Shown here piece by piece: positions 45,850 to 59,300 of a stretch of 64,000 bases of DNA (positions are counted from its first letter, which is position 1; each line of letters opens with the position of its first letter). The notes under the pieces were generated by a model, which saw only the letters and a list, made by a program, of their open reading frames with translations, made no database searches and was not told where the DNA came from. Source of the stretch: Camillea tinctor (taxonomy: Eukaryota > Ascomycota > Sordariomycetes > Xylariales > Xylariaceae); assembly GCA_022578605.1 (NCBI GenBank), contig MU394056.1, positions 310,001-374,000 on the forward strand, given 5' to 3'. A program made the translations under genes and the position numbers.

Positions 45850-48800
45850 TGCACCAGCCTAGATAGCAACAACTGACCGAAACACACCAAAAACCATATA
45901 AGGGACACAAGGGTAACCACGCATACAAATTGAATAGGAGTATATATATGTCTCTAAGGAAATGTGAGTTATTGTAGTAGGGGACTGTAGTAAGAGAGGA
46001 ACAGAGAGAATAAACCTAATTTGGAAGTAGATATTTACCTAGGAGGAATTGGACCGAAAAGCACTCACTCACCGGACCACTCACTTGCCGGTTAGAACTC
46101 GCATTGTTCCTGTCTATGTCTAAGTATAACCGGGAAACCATACATCAGGTCCACCGCGATCGCAAACTCATTTTCCCACTCGTTCTTCTCTCTTCTTGCA
46201 AGGTGCCCAGCGGCATAGAACGCCAAATATCGAGCTGCCAGGTATATTCGACGTATAGATTTGCAGGAAAAAGTGGCACGCAAGCCTACCCCCCCTGATA
46301 AGCAAGTGTAATAGAATTCGTATTATTGGATTTGCACAGTGATTATGATGGAATTGTGTCCGCGGAAGCCCAAGTTCACGTGGAGGACATGCGATAAACC
46401 CAGACCACCGGCCCACTCAAGGGGGAAGGCGAGCGAGGAGATGCAAATGTCAGTTGAGTATCCCCGCGGACGTGCCCAACACAGACGTGCGAAGAAGCCT
46501 GTGGTAGCGGGAATTGGCTGATGGTCTTTGGTCCTTATCAGAGACAATTGGAACCAACTCGTTGCACCACGGGGTTAAGTAGATAGGGAGGGAACAATGT
46601 ATGGAGAATTAATGTGGTTTGATAAGAGGAATATGTAGCAGTTTAAGTCTGACGGAGATATAAAAATCGACTAGGATCGATACCGGCACGAAGCCCCGAG
46701 TAAACCGATGGAATGGGTCAAGCGCATTATGTAGAGCAACGAGTTGTTCCTGTTTCCAGAGCCCCATTTATATACCTACTTGACCTACACTAACACTTAA
46801 TACTACCAGATCCGTGCTATTAATGAGTACTACCTGCTTAGTTTAGACCTGCCAGGCATCATAGCGTAGTGTAAGAGATAAGGTCGAAACGTAAGCCAAG
46901 ATCAAGGTCGAGTTGAATCGAGTCGAACTTGCATCGACACCACCCCCATTCCCGATTCCCGTGGTCGTGCCTAGGCAACTAGAGCGACTTGTTTCTATGC
47001 CCGGAGTACAAGATGTAAGAGAAAGGGAGCCCTGGAGGACGGGTGTATGATATGCACGAATCATAACGAATGCAACACAAATTGGCTGACCGCATATGTT
47101 CTCCAGAATGTACTATTTTCCCCGCAATCATGGTATTGTCCTTCTTGTCTGGTCCATTAATAGGTATATGTATATGTATAATCCATGATGGACAGGGGAT
47201 ATGTGGTGTAGGTATATATATATATGTATATATGTATATATGCCTGCTCCAATTTGGCGTTGTACAAGCTTACCGAGTATAATATAGCTAGCTTATAGTG
47301 TTAAAACATACGGGATTAATAGGTGAGATTAGGGTCTTGTAGTTAAAAGAAAGCAAGAGGGAAATCTTAAAAAGTAGAATCAACCCGACATACATAGACA
47401 TTGAATACTTTAATTATAGTAACATAACACTAAGTTTTAAAAGAACAGGGTTTAAGATGCAACTCGAAACTTTAATACTTAATTCAAGTTCTCTAAGTAA
47501 TTTAGTAAACAATTGACCTGCATTAATACATTAAACCTATGTCTAGTAAGTTGAGATAGTATCTAACGTAAAAAACACATTCGAAATCCCTAAGTAAAGA
47601 AAGAATTAGTAAAATTCTATTCGTGACGCATAGACTAACATAACCTAACTAGTACACTAAATATATTAAATAACAGTACGACATCGCGATGGTCTCGGCT
47701 AATACTATGTAGGTAAGCTGGGATGCATGCATTCGTGTCTGCGGACTAAAAATTACGGCCGATCTAAAACTTCCTACCAACCAGCTCAGTCAATTCTTTG
47801 GTTGTGGCTGACAAGGTATAGCAAGCCACGTTCAAGCACATGAGAATCGCTGGTACTTTAACAATAAGAGAGGTATCACCTAGTATTTATTACCGACCTA
47901 AACGCAAATTAGTAGGTTAGATATATGATTTCCCGAATTACAAGCAGAGTGAAAGAGGATACCAGCCTATACGTGATTTTCTCTATAAACCAACTTAATA
48001 CTTTATGTTAGCTAGATATATATAGTCTGTAAGTAGGTAGACATTAGTAAATAGCACGGTTATACATTCCCGTACTATCTTCTGTATGTACCTACATAAT
48101 AACATAATTCCTTTTTCCCTTCATTTGTGGGGTCATGCATTCTTGTACATAAGTAGATGCAGACAGGCGAGAACTGATCAACCCAATGTTTGATCAAACT
48201 TGGACTCTACACATATGCGTGCTGCCACGGGGCAATATATTAGGTGCATAAAGTTATGTAGTAGTGTACCTACCTACCTAAATATTGATGTAGGAGGTAT
48301 GGGGGGGGGGTGATAACATGCTGTTACGCGTAAATAGGTAGGGATGTACAGGGCTTAAGAGGAATACTACTGCTGTGCACAGGCTAAATTATTTCTTTTT
48401 TTTCTAACTTCTCAGCGCTAGTGAGGTATGTACGCTGCAAGGCTGACACACGGTGACAACCTTTCAGGCTGCCTCACAAAGAAAAAACCCCGCTAACAAA
48501 TTAACCTAATCGCTATCGATGCGAATCAACAGCGGGAAGTGAATGATAGCAGAATTTCCCCGATATTTTCGCGTGTGCCGCAGCGCATCATCTCTAATCC
48601 CTGGGGTTTTTAAGGTCAACTAAAGGCGGATCACTTCTTTTCATTGGGCGAACTCCGTTAAACCTACATCATCATCATCTTGACCTACCTCTTACCTTCT
48701 CTACCTACTGCCTTACCCGGGTACTTACTGCCTACATACTACCTTTACCTTCCATACCTAGGTCACTTACCTAAGTAAAACCTTCTTACCCACACACATG

Positions 48801-49203
48801 TCACCTTGAACTCTCTTTCAGTCATCTCTTGTTTTTTTTTCTTTTCATTCCTTTCTCATTCATCTTTTTCACCTCTGCGCACACTTCCTACAACTACTCT
48901 ACACATTGCCCTCACTCATTCACCACCAACCATAAAAACCACCCCAAACCCTATCCCCGTCCCCAAAATAAAAGGGTTTTGACGCCAACACTACCATCAC
49001 CTCCCGCGAGCAATCCAGGTCGTGCCTTGGTGTCCGCATCCAGGGCAGAGTCCTCCCACCTCTCCACCGATGCCGACCAAGGCTGAGACGCCGTACCACT
49101 TCCACTATCTGGGGCGATTTATCCCTTAGCAGTGGTCATCGACGCCGCGAATGTAGCAATTGACTTACCGTATAATCTTTATTTTGACTAGCAGCAGTCC
49201 AAC
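45850..49203. other. Divergent intergenic region, nitrate reductase / UPF2
   Basis: 3.35 kb between two divergent genes. The nitrate reductase side holds the regulatory motifs listed separately. The middle (about 47000-48500) is AT-rich with a TATATATG microsatellite near 47210-47240 and a G-run at 48301-48310. The UPF2 side (48660-48900) is pyrimidine-rich. I see no gene. Confidence 0.55.
46297..46539 (-). promoter_or_regulatory. Nitrate-regulation motifs upstream of nitrate reductase
   Basis: TCCGCGGA at 46359-46366 is an exact match to the palindrome bound by Neurospora NIT4 and close to the CTCCGHGG core of Aspergillus NirA. It lies 510 bases before the ATG. A related CCCGCGGA sits at 46463-46470. 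GATAAG at 46297-46302, GATAA at 46393-46397, and CTTATC at 46534-46539 are sites of the AreA/NIT2 type. Having both classes together is the arrangement known for nitrate reductase promoters. Binding is not shown. Confidence 0.55.
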
Positions 49204-52200
49204 ATGGACCGCTTACGGAAACGTGCGTTTGTCTTCATTGTTCCCCTCTCCGTCCCGCCCGTTTGCCCTTTCTGACATATTTCACTCCCTTGGCTTATAG
49301 GCGAGCTGCTGTCTCTCAACCAGCGTGCGTGGAATGGCGAGCATGGTAAGCAGCTACATATAATTCCCCCGACCGAGTCATCCATACCCTTCACGTCAGA
49401 CCATTGATATCCCTCCAGATGTTTTTCCCGTCAGCTCGTCTCTAGACTCTTCCCTCAAGAAGAACACGGCCTTCATTAAGCGATTGCGTACTGCCGTTAC
49501 CCCCGCGACACAAAACACCTTCTTGCAGGAGATCCGCACTGTCAGTCTTCTCAAGTATCTTTCCGAGATTATTTCAGCATGCTACGAGGGGCTATGCAAG
49601 CTCAAAACCTCTGGGGAGATCGATGCTGCCGTCGAGATTGTTAGCGCATTGCACCAGCGATTCGGACCAGCCGAATTTACCGAACATCTGGGATGGCTAC
49701 TTGGCAAGGGCATGGCCACTCCCGACAAAAGTCTGCTGAAATCTCTGGCTCCCGAAGTGCGTGAGAAGGAGGAAAAGGAACGCTTGGTGCGCCAGAGGGC
49801 GCTTCTGCGTGTAATCACGGAGCTCTGGCTTGTTGGTGTCCTGAGGACGTTGGACGATGTGAAACCTGACGATGCGACTCGAGGTGCCAACGGAAAGAAT
49901 GCAGAACTGAAGATCAGAGCGGCTAGCTCTGCCAAGGGTGGAGGGGCTGAACCATTCCCCCTCGAGGTGCTGAAAGACCTTCTTGGACATGACCGGGAGC
50001 ACGTGAACCTACCCCTCCTGGTGATTTTCGTCAAGTCATTCAGTTGGGATATTCTAGGAGTCAAATCTGCAGGTTCTGAGGGCCGCAAGACTGTGGAAGA
50101 AGATGGGGCCACGAAATCCACAGATGACAATATTGAACGCGGTAATGGACCTGGCGAGTCCGATGGGAATCCCGACGACCTCCCGTTTGCCGGGCCTGAA
50201 ATGCAGGAGCGGTTCAAGAATATCCTGAAGCGATATTTCGAAGATGTCAAAAGTCACCTCTTTCGAGACCAGAAAAATATCATTGCCCAGAAAAGCCGAA
50301 ACTCAGAAGCTTATGTCAAATCAGGGGAGGTATTTGAGGACCGTCAAGCCAACTTCGAGAAGCAGCTAAAGGCGCAGGAGCGTTTAGCAAGCAATGCTCA
50401 AGTGATTGCTGATGTCATTGGTGCTGAGATGCCAGACTTAAAAGAGGCGGGCGACAGCTACTCCACTGCCAACGGATCCATTGGCTTGGTCAAAACTGGC
50501 GAGTATCTTCGAGGTCAGAGCGAAGGGGCAGGTATTTGGGAAGATGAAGATGAACGTCGCTTCTACGAAAACCTGGTCGATCTCAAGGGCAAGGTCCCTG
50601 GTATTCTGCTTGAAGATGGCAAGAAAAAGAAGGCCGATGCTGATGAGCAGGTTGGCAAGAGAATTGATACATCCGAGACCCCCGAAACATCCAAACCCCC
50701 GGAGCCGACGGACGATCAATCTACTGCCATAGCCAACAAGACGATTGGGGCACAGGTGGATATCCTCCTCACGAGACTGCCGGAGCTTACGAACAAGGAA
50801 GCCGTGGACGAAGTAGCGATCGACTTTTGCTTCTTGAATTCGAAAGCATCTAGGAACCGGTTGATTAGGGGCCTGACGGAAGTTCCAAAGGGACGTATGG
50901 ATCTCTTGCCTTTCTGGTCCCGGCTCGTAGCTACCTTAGGTCGCTACATGCCGGACGTTCCTAAAGGAGTTGTCGACTATCTTGATGCAGAGTTTCGTAG
51001 TCTCCAGCGCCGCAAGGAGAAGGATTTCCTTGGCCAGGTTCGCTTGAGTAACATTCGATACCTCGCGGAGTTGACTAAATTCGGGATCGTACCTGAGCAT
51101 GTCGTCTTCCACTGTTTGAAAGTCAGCCTAGATGACTTCTCCCGAATGAACATCGAAATCATCTGCAATCTCCTGGAAAACTGCGGCCGCTATCTGCTTC
51201 GTAATGGTGATACGTCTCCCCGCATGGGAACTTTCCTGGAAACACTTCAACGCAAGAAGTCGGTTCAGCATATCGGTCAGCCAGAGCGTATGCTCATTGA
51301 GAATGCGATATACTATGTTGACCCCCCGGAACGGGCTTCAATTCAGCAGAAAGAGCGCACACCTACGGAGTTATTTATTCGAAAATTAATATATGTGGAT
51401 CTGACGAAGCGTAACTACACTAAGATCCTGAAGCAGATTCGTCGACTTCATTGGGAAGAACCAGAGGCATGTTCTAATAAATCAGCCGTCGCGAAGATAA
51501 CATGCTAATTCGTATATAGGTGGTAGCTATACTTGCCAAGGTATTTTCAAGACCTGCTAAGGTTAAGTACGGTAGCATCCATATTCTTGCAATCCTCCTC
51601 AGCGCGATATACCGTTATCACCCTGGTTTTGCTGTCATGGTTATCGACAATGTCGTCGAAGCGGTAACCTTTGGTTTGGAGCAGAATGATTTCAAATTCA
51701 ACCAGAGGCGCATTGCAGAGGTGAAGTACTTGGCTGAATTATATAATTACCGGATGCTCGAGCACCCGGTGATTTTTGATATCATGTACAAGATCATGAC
51801 ATTTGGACATGGTATGATTTACCCAAAACTTTTTTTTAAAAGATTGTTACTGACCATGTTGGTCTAGGGGGTGCACCCATTCCCGGTCGGCTTAATCCAT
51901 TTGATATGCCTGACGACTACTTCCGTATACGGCTCGTAGCTACAATGCTCGAAACCTGTGGCATGTTCTTCAATAGGGGCGCTGCTGGCAAAAAGCTTGA
52001 TTACTTCCTGTCCTTCTTCCAGGTTTGTGTATTGATTATAACAGTGTATAAAACCATGACTGATGAACTTTGCAGTATTACATTGCCACCAAAAATCCTC
52101 TACCCATGGATATCGAATTCATTGTTCAAGATATTTTCTCCCTTACAAGACCCCAGTGGAAGCTAGCTACAACTCTAGAAGAGGCATCGAAGGCTTTCCA

Positions 52201-53314
52201 ACTTGCTATTGCCCAGGACCAGAAAAATGCGGGGCTAGACAAGAGCGCTGACCAAGACGACTCTTCAAGCAGTTCGTCTTCAGATGACGAAGGTGCTGAA
52301 GGCGACGGCGATATGGTACTTCCAGAGGCCGACGGAGACGATTCAGAACTCGGAGATGAAGATGATACTGAGGTGAGTTCTTCATTGTTATAGCATCATA
52401 TCTGGGCCCTTAACTAACTGCTTATAACTCTGCTAGGACCTTGATAACCAACCCCAGTCACCTCGAGGATCAGACTCGGAAGAAGAGGAGGCGATCGTGG
52501 TGACCAGAAAAGCTGAAGAGATTGACCCAGAAGCAGAAGCAGAATTCGAACGTGAATATGCCAAAATGATGGCTGAGAGTCTGGAATCTCGAAAATTCGA
52601 CCGGAAGACACTCTTCGATGTTCCATTACCCGTACGCTCGAAAAACCGGGACATAACTACGGCAGCAGATTCCGACGACAAGGACGGCAACGGTGCAACT
52701 AACACGATGGCTTTCTCTCTTTTGACAAAAAAGGGCAACAGGCAACAGGTTTGGCTCACCTAGTTCTATGATTAATCGAGGCTTTTTACTGACTGCCCTA
52801 GACACGAACCGTCGCATTGCCTTCCGACTCCACATTTGCAGTTGCTATGAAGACTCAGCAGCAGGCGGAACGAGAAGAACAACAGCGCATCAAGAACTTG
52901 GTGCTGAACTACGATCTTCGCGAGAACGAAGAGCCAGATGGTGATATGCTCCAGATGCCCCTAACAAAAAACACAAATATTCACACAGCAACAAATTCAG
53001 GTCACGAGAAACCCCTCTCCTATCACCCCAACCGAATCGAGAAATCAAACAAAGAACGTGGCGGACAGCGTATTCGCAGGCTCCAACTTAGTGACGTTGA
53101 CTGGTACGGAAGATCCCACAGAAATAAAAAAGCCGAGACGCAAAAGCCCGAATCAGAGGCCATGTCTGCTAGTAATGCGTGTGATGAAAACAGTTCTGCC
53201 TTTGACCGAGCAGAAGATGGCATAACGAACAAGCGTCGCATGCCATCTGCGGGGTCCCGGCGACGACATCCACCAAACCAGCCAAGCCGTGCAAGGCGCG
53301 GAAGAGGCTCCTAA
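49204..53314 (+). CDS. upf2: Nonsense-mediated mRNA decay factor UPF2 (NMD2)
   Basis: Eight exons: 49204..49222, 49301..49345, 49419..51466, 51520..51811, 51868..52022, 52076..52372, 52437..52748 and 52802..53314; 1226 residues. The first two exons are very short (19 and 45 bases). Three MIF4G-type helical domains are recognisable: from about residue 30 (SSLKKNTAFIKRLRT), from about 480 (DILLTRLPELTNKEAVDEVA), and from about 690 (LHWEEPEVVAILAKVFS to FDMPDDYFRIRLVATMLETC). An acidic linker (SSSSSSDDEGAEGDGD) precedes the C-terminal UPF1-binding part, which holds the family motif TVALPSDSTFAVAMKTQQQAE. UPF2 bridges UPF1 and UPF3 during mRNA surveillance in the cytoplasm. The exon 3/4 intron must use a GC donor (AG|GCATGT); a GT donor four bases on would break the frame. 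Confidence 0.9.
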
Positions 53315-56300
53315 TAGTCAAGGTCAGGTGCTAACAAATTTTGTTCATTCGCCACTTTAGGACTTGAAATTTATACTTCGGTGGTTGGAATGCTTTAGAC
53401 ATCGCATACACACAAGCACTACAATAGGGACTCCTACTTTTCCCAACCGTGCTTCATGCATCCGCACAAGCCACTCACCGGCTTTAGGTTTACGCGAGTA
53501 CGTCAAGACCGAGTAGAACTGGAGTTACGATACCAAAATGGTGCACGACGGACCGGTCCGGTAAAAAGTCGAGGCCAACGTGGTTGAGGCCATTGGACGT
53601 AGTAGGTGTTGAATCAGGCAAAACAAGAAGGACAAGCTGTGGAAGTTGAAGTCAGGGCCCAGTTGGGAAGAGGGAGGCCCTGGGTTCATCGATCACCATT
53701 CTTTGGAATGGCCCTGCTGCTGTGGACTTCGCTAGCTAACTTCACTTCGTCGGCGCCAGCTGTATTTGCTGCCAGCACCACCCACCTCAGCGAGCCATTC
53801 GCGCCCATAATGACAGCATAGCTCCTGAAACTTTTCGAGAGCATATTGCTTTATGGCGCTGGCCATAGTGCTGGCCATCACGCTGCTTTTTTTTACTATT
53901 ATTTTTGATTTCTTCCCACGCCCTAGATAGCTTTAACAAACACCAGTCGCTCGTTTAGTATTATGTGTGGGCTTCTATGATAATGTGTATGTCTTTATAG
54001 TTTGACGTCGTGCACATAAAAGACAGGTTGTGATTTGGCAACTGTACTACCGCGACAACTTCGCTCGCCGACGTAAAATAAAAGTTTACCATGACATCCT
54101 CTCCCTTCTGATCTCGGATCAAGCCCAATACAAATATATTTAATTACATATAAGCAGTACCGACACCTCACAGAACGGCCTAACCCCGGGCAATAGAAAT
54201 AATATCTTGGCTTCTTCATAGTAGGGTGTCTATTAATCACTTCCCCCTCTGGCTTACGTTGTTATTCATTCGCATGGCACGATCCGCGGTTCATGGGTTG
54301 GGCGGAAACAAAAGAGAGACACGGCAATGGATCGATCAGAGAAATAAAAGAAAACTATGTACTTAGGTTAGCTAACTTAAATATGTCTCTTTTGTTTACA
54401 TTATTATCTGTTTGGCTGTCACACAGTGTGAGACTTGGGCATAAGTTTCGGTCGACGCCGACAGACTCGGTGTTGCTCGTCGCTCTGGTGGTTAGTGGAA
54501 TTTACTCTGTTCTCAATTATCACGTATTTCACCAGCTTCCTTACATAGTTGGGGTTCTGTCTTTTTTTCTTTCCCTTTTTTTTTTACCGGTAAGAAAAAA
54601 GAACACAAACCCCCCTCATCTCTCCTCCCTCACGACCCGTCTAGAACTATGTAGCTACATGGTATCTTAAGGCAGCTAAGTTGCCAGTTGGCTGGAGATG
54701 GAGGGGAAGAAGTGCGCTTATGTACACGTACAGCAGGGCCAAGACTTGAATACGAAGAAGCCTCTTTTTTTTTTTTTTTGCCTTCTCGCTTCTCATCACC
54801 GCAACACCGTTAAAAAAGTTTTTCTCACTGAGACATTGGATCGCCTTTTCGGAGTTTATGTGGCTTACCAACCCGTTAAAGTAGCGGCTACTAGCTGCTG
54901 CTGATTGTCTTGGATGAGAGGAGGACGTTGGTCAGAGGGAGGTTGCGTTATTAGATCCTATCGCTACGCAATATAAAATGAAGGGTCAATCAAGCCCCAA
55001 TCCTACATAGCTGTCTACCTAGTCATTCGCGTGTATGTGTGTTTTAGGAGAAGAAGAGGGTAGAAAGGCTGACCGGAGGATAAACCGCCATTATACGGAC
55101 TGGTTAGGAAATCATAGGAGAAGGAAGAGATACCTAACCTACATACATAGGCAGCCATCGGGACCGGAATGCTGCCGAGTCGACGAACGGGAATAAGCCG
55201 AAAAAGAAACGAAGAATAGGAAGAAAAAGGAAAGAAAAAAAATACTACACGGGTACATGATTCACAACGGCACATAGTAATGGGCGCACGCCTGCTGCTC
55301 GCTTCGTGATCCGCCCAGCCGCCTTCCAGCTCGCCTTGGCCCGAAAAACAAACACGGGTGGGGAGGGGAGGCACCTAAGCTAGATGCATCCATCCAGGTG
55401 ATGTGCTTGCTTATGGACATCGGATAGATTTCGAGCCGGCAGATGAGTTGAGAAGGGAAAAAAGGGGGGGGATTAGGTAAGAGTTGACGGGAATAGAGAA
55501 AAAACGAAAAAAAAAAAAAGTGAGAGAAGGTAACAACATATTATCAATATCATCATCATTTTGGCTATTTACAAGATGTTGAGGAGTGGAGGGATGGCAA
55601 GGCGGCTATAATGAACTTGACGGTACCCTATAATACGGGGTCGCATATACCCATACCGGGGCCGCGCGGCTCTGTCAGCTCTGTTTGCGTTTGGTTCGGC
55701 GCCAGAGGAGGGGGGGAACGATTTTCAATTATACTAGGTCGTCAAGCTAATATATAGGTAAGTATTGATGATTATTAGGTAGAAGAGAGAGAAAAATAAT
55801 GGTGATGTGTACGTGTGTGTGTGGGTAGTGTGGTAGGTTGGATTTAGAAAGAAAGGGAAGTGATCTTTAGCTTAGAGGGCAAGACAGCGCGGGGCCGGGA
55901 TCCTGTTTTTGGTTAAGTTGGGATTGGTTAAGAATTGGTTTAAGTTGTTAGGTGCAGTACAGTACCTAACTAGTAGCCACTACTGGTGGAAGGAAAGCTG
56001 ACGGTTTGTCGGCACTTGGGCGGGAGTCTACACTATTAAGTTTAAGTTAGGTTAGTGCACTCCATTCGAGCGTGTAAGTCATTGTTCGCCATCCAAACAT
56101 AATATTCATTGAAGCGCCCAAATGAAAAATAAGAACTGTGTATCGCATCACAACCACTCAAAATGCAGAAATGTTTATAGTAGGAATAAGAGTAACCTAG
56201 GAAGATATGCGGCTACTTAGTTAGCCAAATCCACTTTATCGCCAAGCAATGTTTTTTCTTTTTTTTTCTTTTTTTTTTTTTCACTTACGCCATCTCTCTC

Positions 56301-59300
56301 TCTCCCATGAAAAGGAAGAGGCTTGCATAGGGGAGAGACATGCCCCTGACGCTCGAGGTGAATAGGAGTTGAGTAAGTAGTTAAGAGATACATGACAATA
56401 ATAACATCGCGTCCCCCTTAACGACGCCACTTTGTTTCTTCCTCTCTCTCGTGGTATTATTAATGAGCAATGTATACGAGCACGGATGATGTGAGGTTCG
56501 CAGCAAGCTAGGGATCGCTTCCGTACTTGGCTTATACAAAAGTCACATATAGGTAGGATTAGAGTGTAACCTGTGCATCCCAAAAAGACATGACATCGCA
56601 CAAAAAGGCTACGTAGGAAATTAGTGTTTCTATCGACGATGATCATTGTGAGTCAAATCGGCAGCTATGACAATGAACATAGGGTCTAGGGGGAAGCTTT
56701 GTTCTACTAGACACCGAAGATCGACGATGAGGCTAGAATCCGACTCTCGCTCCAGGCGCCGGGTAAAATCAAACGGGGCGCCATACCCAACTGCATATCA
56801 CCCTCCTGAGCAACATGTACAATTTCTATTAATTCTATTTATGGTGTTTTCGCATATTGGGGATTACGCGTTGTATTCATTGATTGATTTATTTATTTCT
56901 TTACTCATAGTAAGGTAAGCATCCAATGTAGGTTGGTAAGTCAATAAGGAGAAAGAATAGGGGAAGGTATTCCGTGGAGTGCAACTAACTGTCAGTACTT
57001 CGAGTTATATATGCGCTTAGTGAGGCCAATGCGGCATTCGGCATCGGAATTCGCTCTGGAAGCTGTTTGCGTGCGTTCAGCAAATATTGATGTCATGCTC
57101 AAAGCTCATTCGCGCTTATTCAAGCACGGTGGTCTGCTCAATAGGTAGGAGGTAGGTAAGATGTATGTACATAGGTATATATATACGTATGTTAGTGGGA
57201 ATAATCGCTAAATAGTACTATTAGTGACATTAGTAACAACCGCCAAGGTAAGAAGTAAGTGGTAGTATTTGCCCAAGAGCTGACCTAGAACAAAAACCTC
57301 CGGGGCTTTCTCCGACCTGCATTGGCGAACCCCACTTCTAAATCAGGAAGTACTTGTTTTAATACATTTTTTTTTTAATTCAGGCCTGAAGTTCTCAATG
57401 CGCTTGTCTTTTCTTGGATACACTTTATTGTTTTTCCTTACTTTTATTTTATTTTTATCTTTTTACTATCCCGTGTCTTAGAAAAGGGCAGCCCGTTTGA
57501 GCTACCCAAAACCTAGCTTAGTAGAAACGCCTTCTCAAGCCATCCCGGCGGCTGTTTCAAGTAATCCAACGACATCCATCTAACCTATATTACGCGAACA
57601 CCGAAAGTGGAGTTTCTTCTTTTATACGTGCTTAATCCAGTTGCTTAAGTGCCTCATCATCTGCTCATCTTATCATCAGATCAGAATCAGTAGGTAGGTA
57701 AACCTAGGTTATGTAATTACACACTTAAGTTAGGGGCATCCCGATCGGAAATCGGGACTTTAGCACGATCTACACAAGGTAGGTATCTACCTAAACCAAA
57801 CATAGGTGCAATTTAAGAAGATCAGGGTATGTGAATGTAAGTGATGGAGTGAGTCTGAGCTCGATCAAACCTTTTTTCAAGTTCGCTCAGCTATATGCGA
57901 ATAAGTTATACATCACTGTCCACATTTATATCCACATCTACATCTACAATCCGTAAGGCCAAGACTCAGACACTTAAACCTAATATGTAACTACAACCAC
58001 CTCAGCTTATTCGTCGCAGCGCCAATTACTACGTACCTGCATGGAACTAAACCTAGACCCTCGAATGACATCAAACTATCGATACAAAATAGCCCGGTAG
58101 CCCGGCTACAACTGACGAGGCCGTCTTATTGGCTAAACAGAAAAATGCATCCGTGGCATGCTCCCGTGTGAGCTGCTATCGAACCACTCCCACACTACTT
58201 TTTGACGGAGAAAAGAGAGTTGACTTACATGGCAGTCGCTGCAGCCAGTTCACTTGTTTGGCTGTTAATGGTACGTCGGTTGGTTGGTTCTAACCTAGCT
58301 ATGTATTTCTTCTTCTTTCTTCTTTTCGTCTTTTTTGTCTTCTTGTCTTTCAGCATCTACCAATCCATGCCGACTGACGCTCCCAAGTGCGATCCCAAAC
58401 AGCCCAACCAACAACACGACCTTTTCTTTCAAGCCACTTAATCCCACTCATGCACCCGTTTTCTAAACATAGATGTGCTGTCTATTTCGACGTGATGAGC
58501 AAATGATTTCCCATAGGTATCATCTCGTTGGTAGGAATATGCCATGGATACTTTCAAATGTCGACAACATTCGTCGCATATCCTCCACTCTAAATAGAGA
58601 AGGGAGGTGGAGGAGAAGAGAGGATTGAAAGACGACTAACCTAACCTAGCTATGTACCTACTTATAAGTAGCTAACTTGAACGAACTAGGTTAATAATGG
58701 TGTGGTGAATAGGAGTTGAAGTCGTACAAAGTAAACTCCACATCAGAATTCCATTCGTTCTCGTATAATGCAACATATCTTTCCATTCCCCATTATGTAC
58801 GAAGTACATGTACAATACATCTCCCCCCCTTCACCCTTCCCCATACGACTGGCTACTAGACTTGCAGGCTTCAAGTCGTTGTCGCTCTTTGGTGGACTGG
58901 TACTACCTCATGTACCATACAACACGTGCCGGTTCGACCTAAAATAAATTATTGATGTAACGATACTTTCTATTCTCCTTTATATGTACATACCATGTAA
59001 GGTTAGCCCTGCATGTGTTGCCCTACGTGGGTAGAGTCAAAAGGCTCTGCATGCAACCAACGACTTACACGCAGGTCTTGCCTTCCTGTCGTCTAGATCT
59101 CTCCTTAAAAAAAAGAAACACCATCCCAGCCTAGATCTAGCTAACCAAACTTAATTAACCTTTGTACTTACCCTCTTTACTTTATATTTCCTATCCCCCC
59201 CCGGGTTCTGCCGTAATAGTAACACCACATCTCTCTCCTTACTCCTTAACCTGGGATCTTCCTTCGTTCTTTTTATTAAAATCATAATAGAGACAACTTC

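Noticed and set aside
48829..49086. Possible upstream reading frame in the UPF2 leader (85 codons, hydrophobic start)
   Set aside because: It begins at TTG, lacks an early ATG and has no recognisable domain; probably pyrimidine-rich leader.
53606..54670. Short plus-strand open frames after UPF2
   Set aside because: No domain, poor start context and low-complexity content; likely chance frames.
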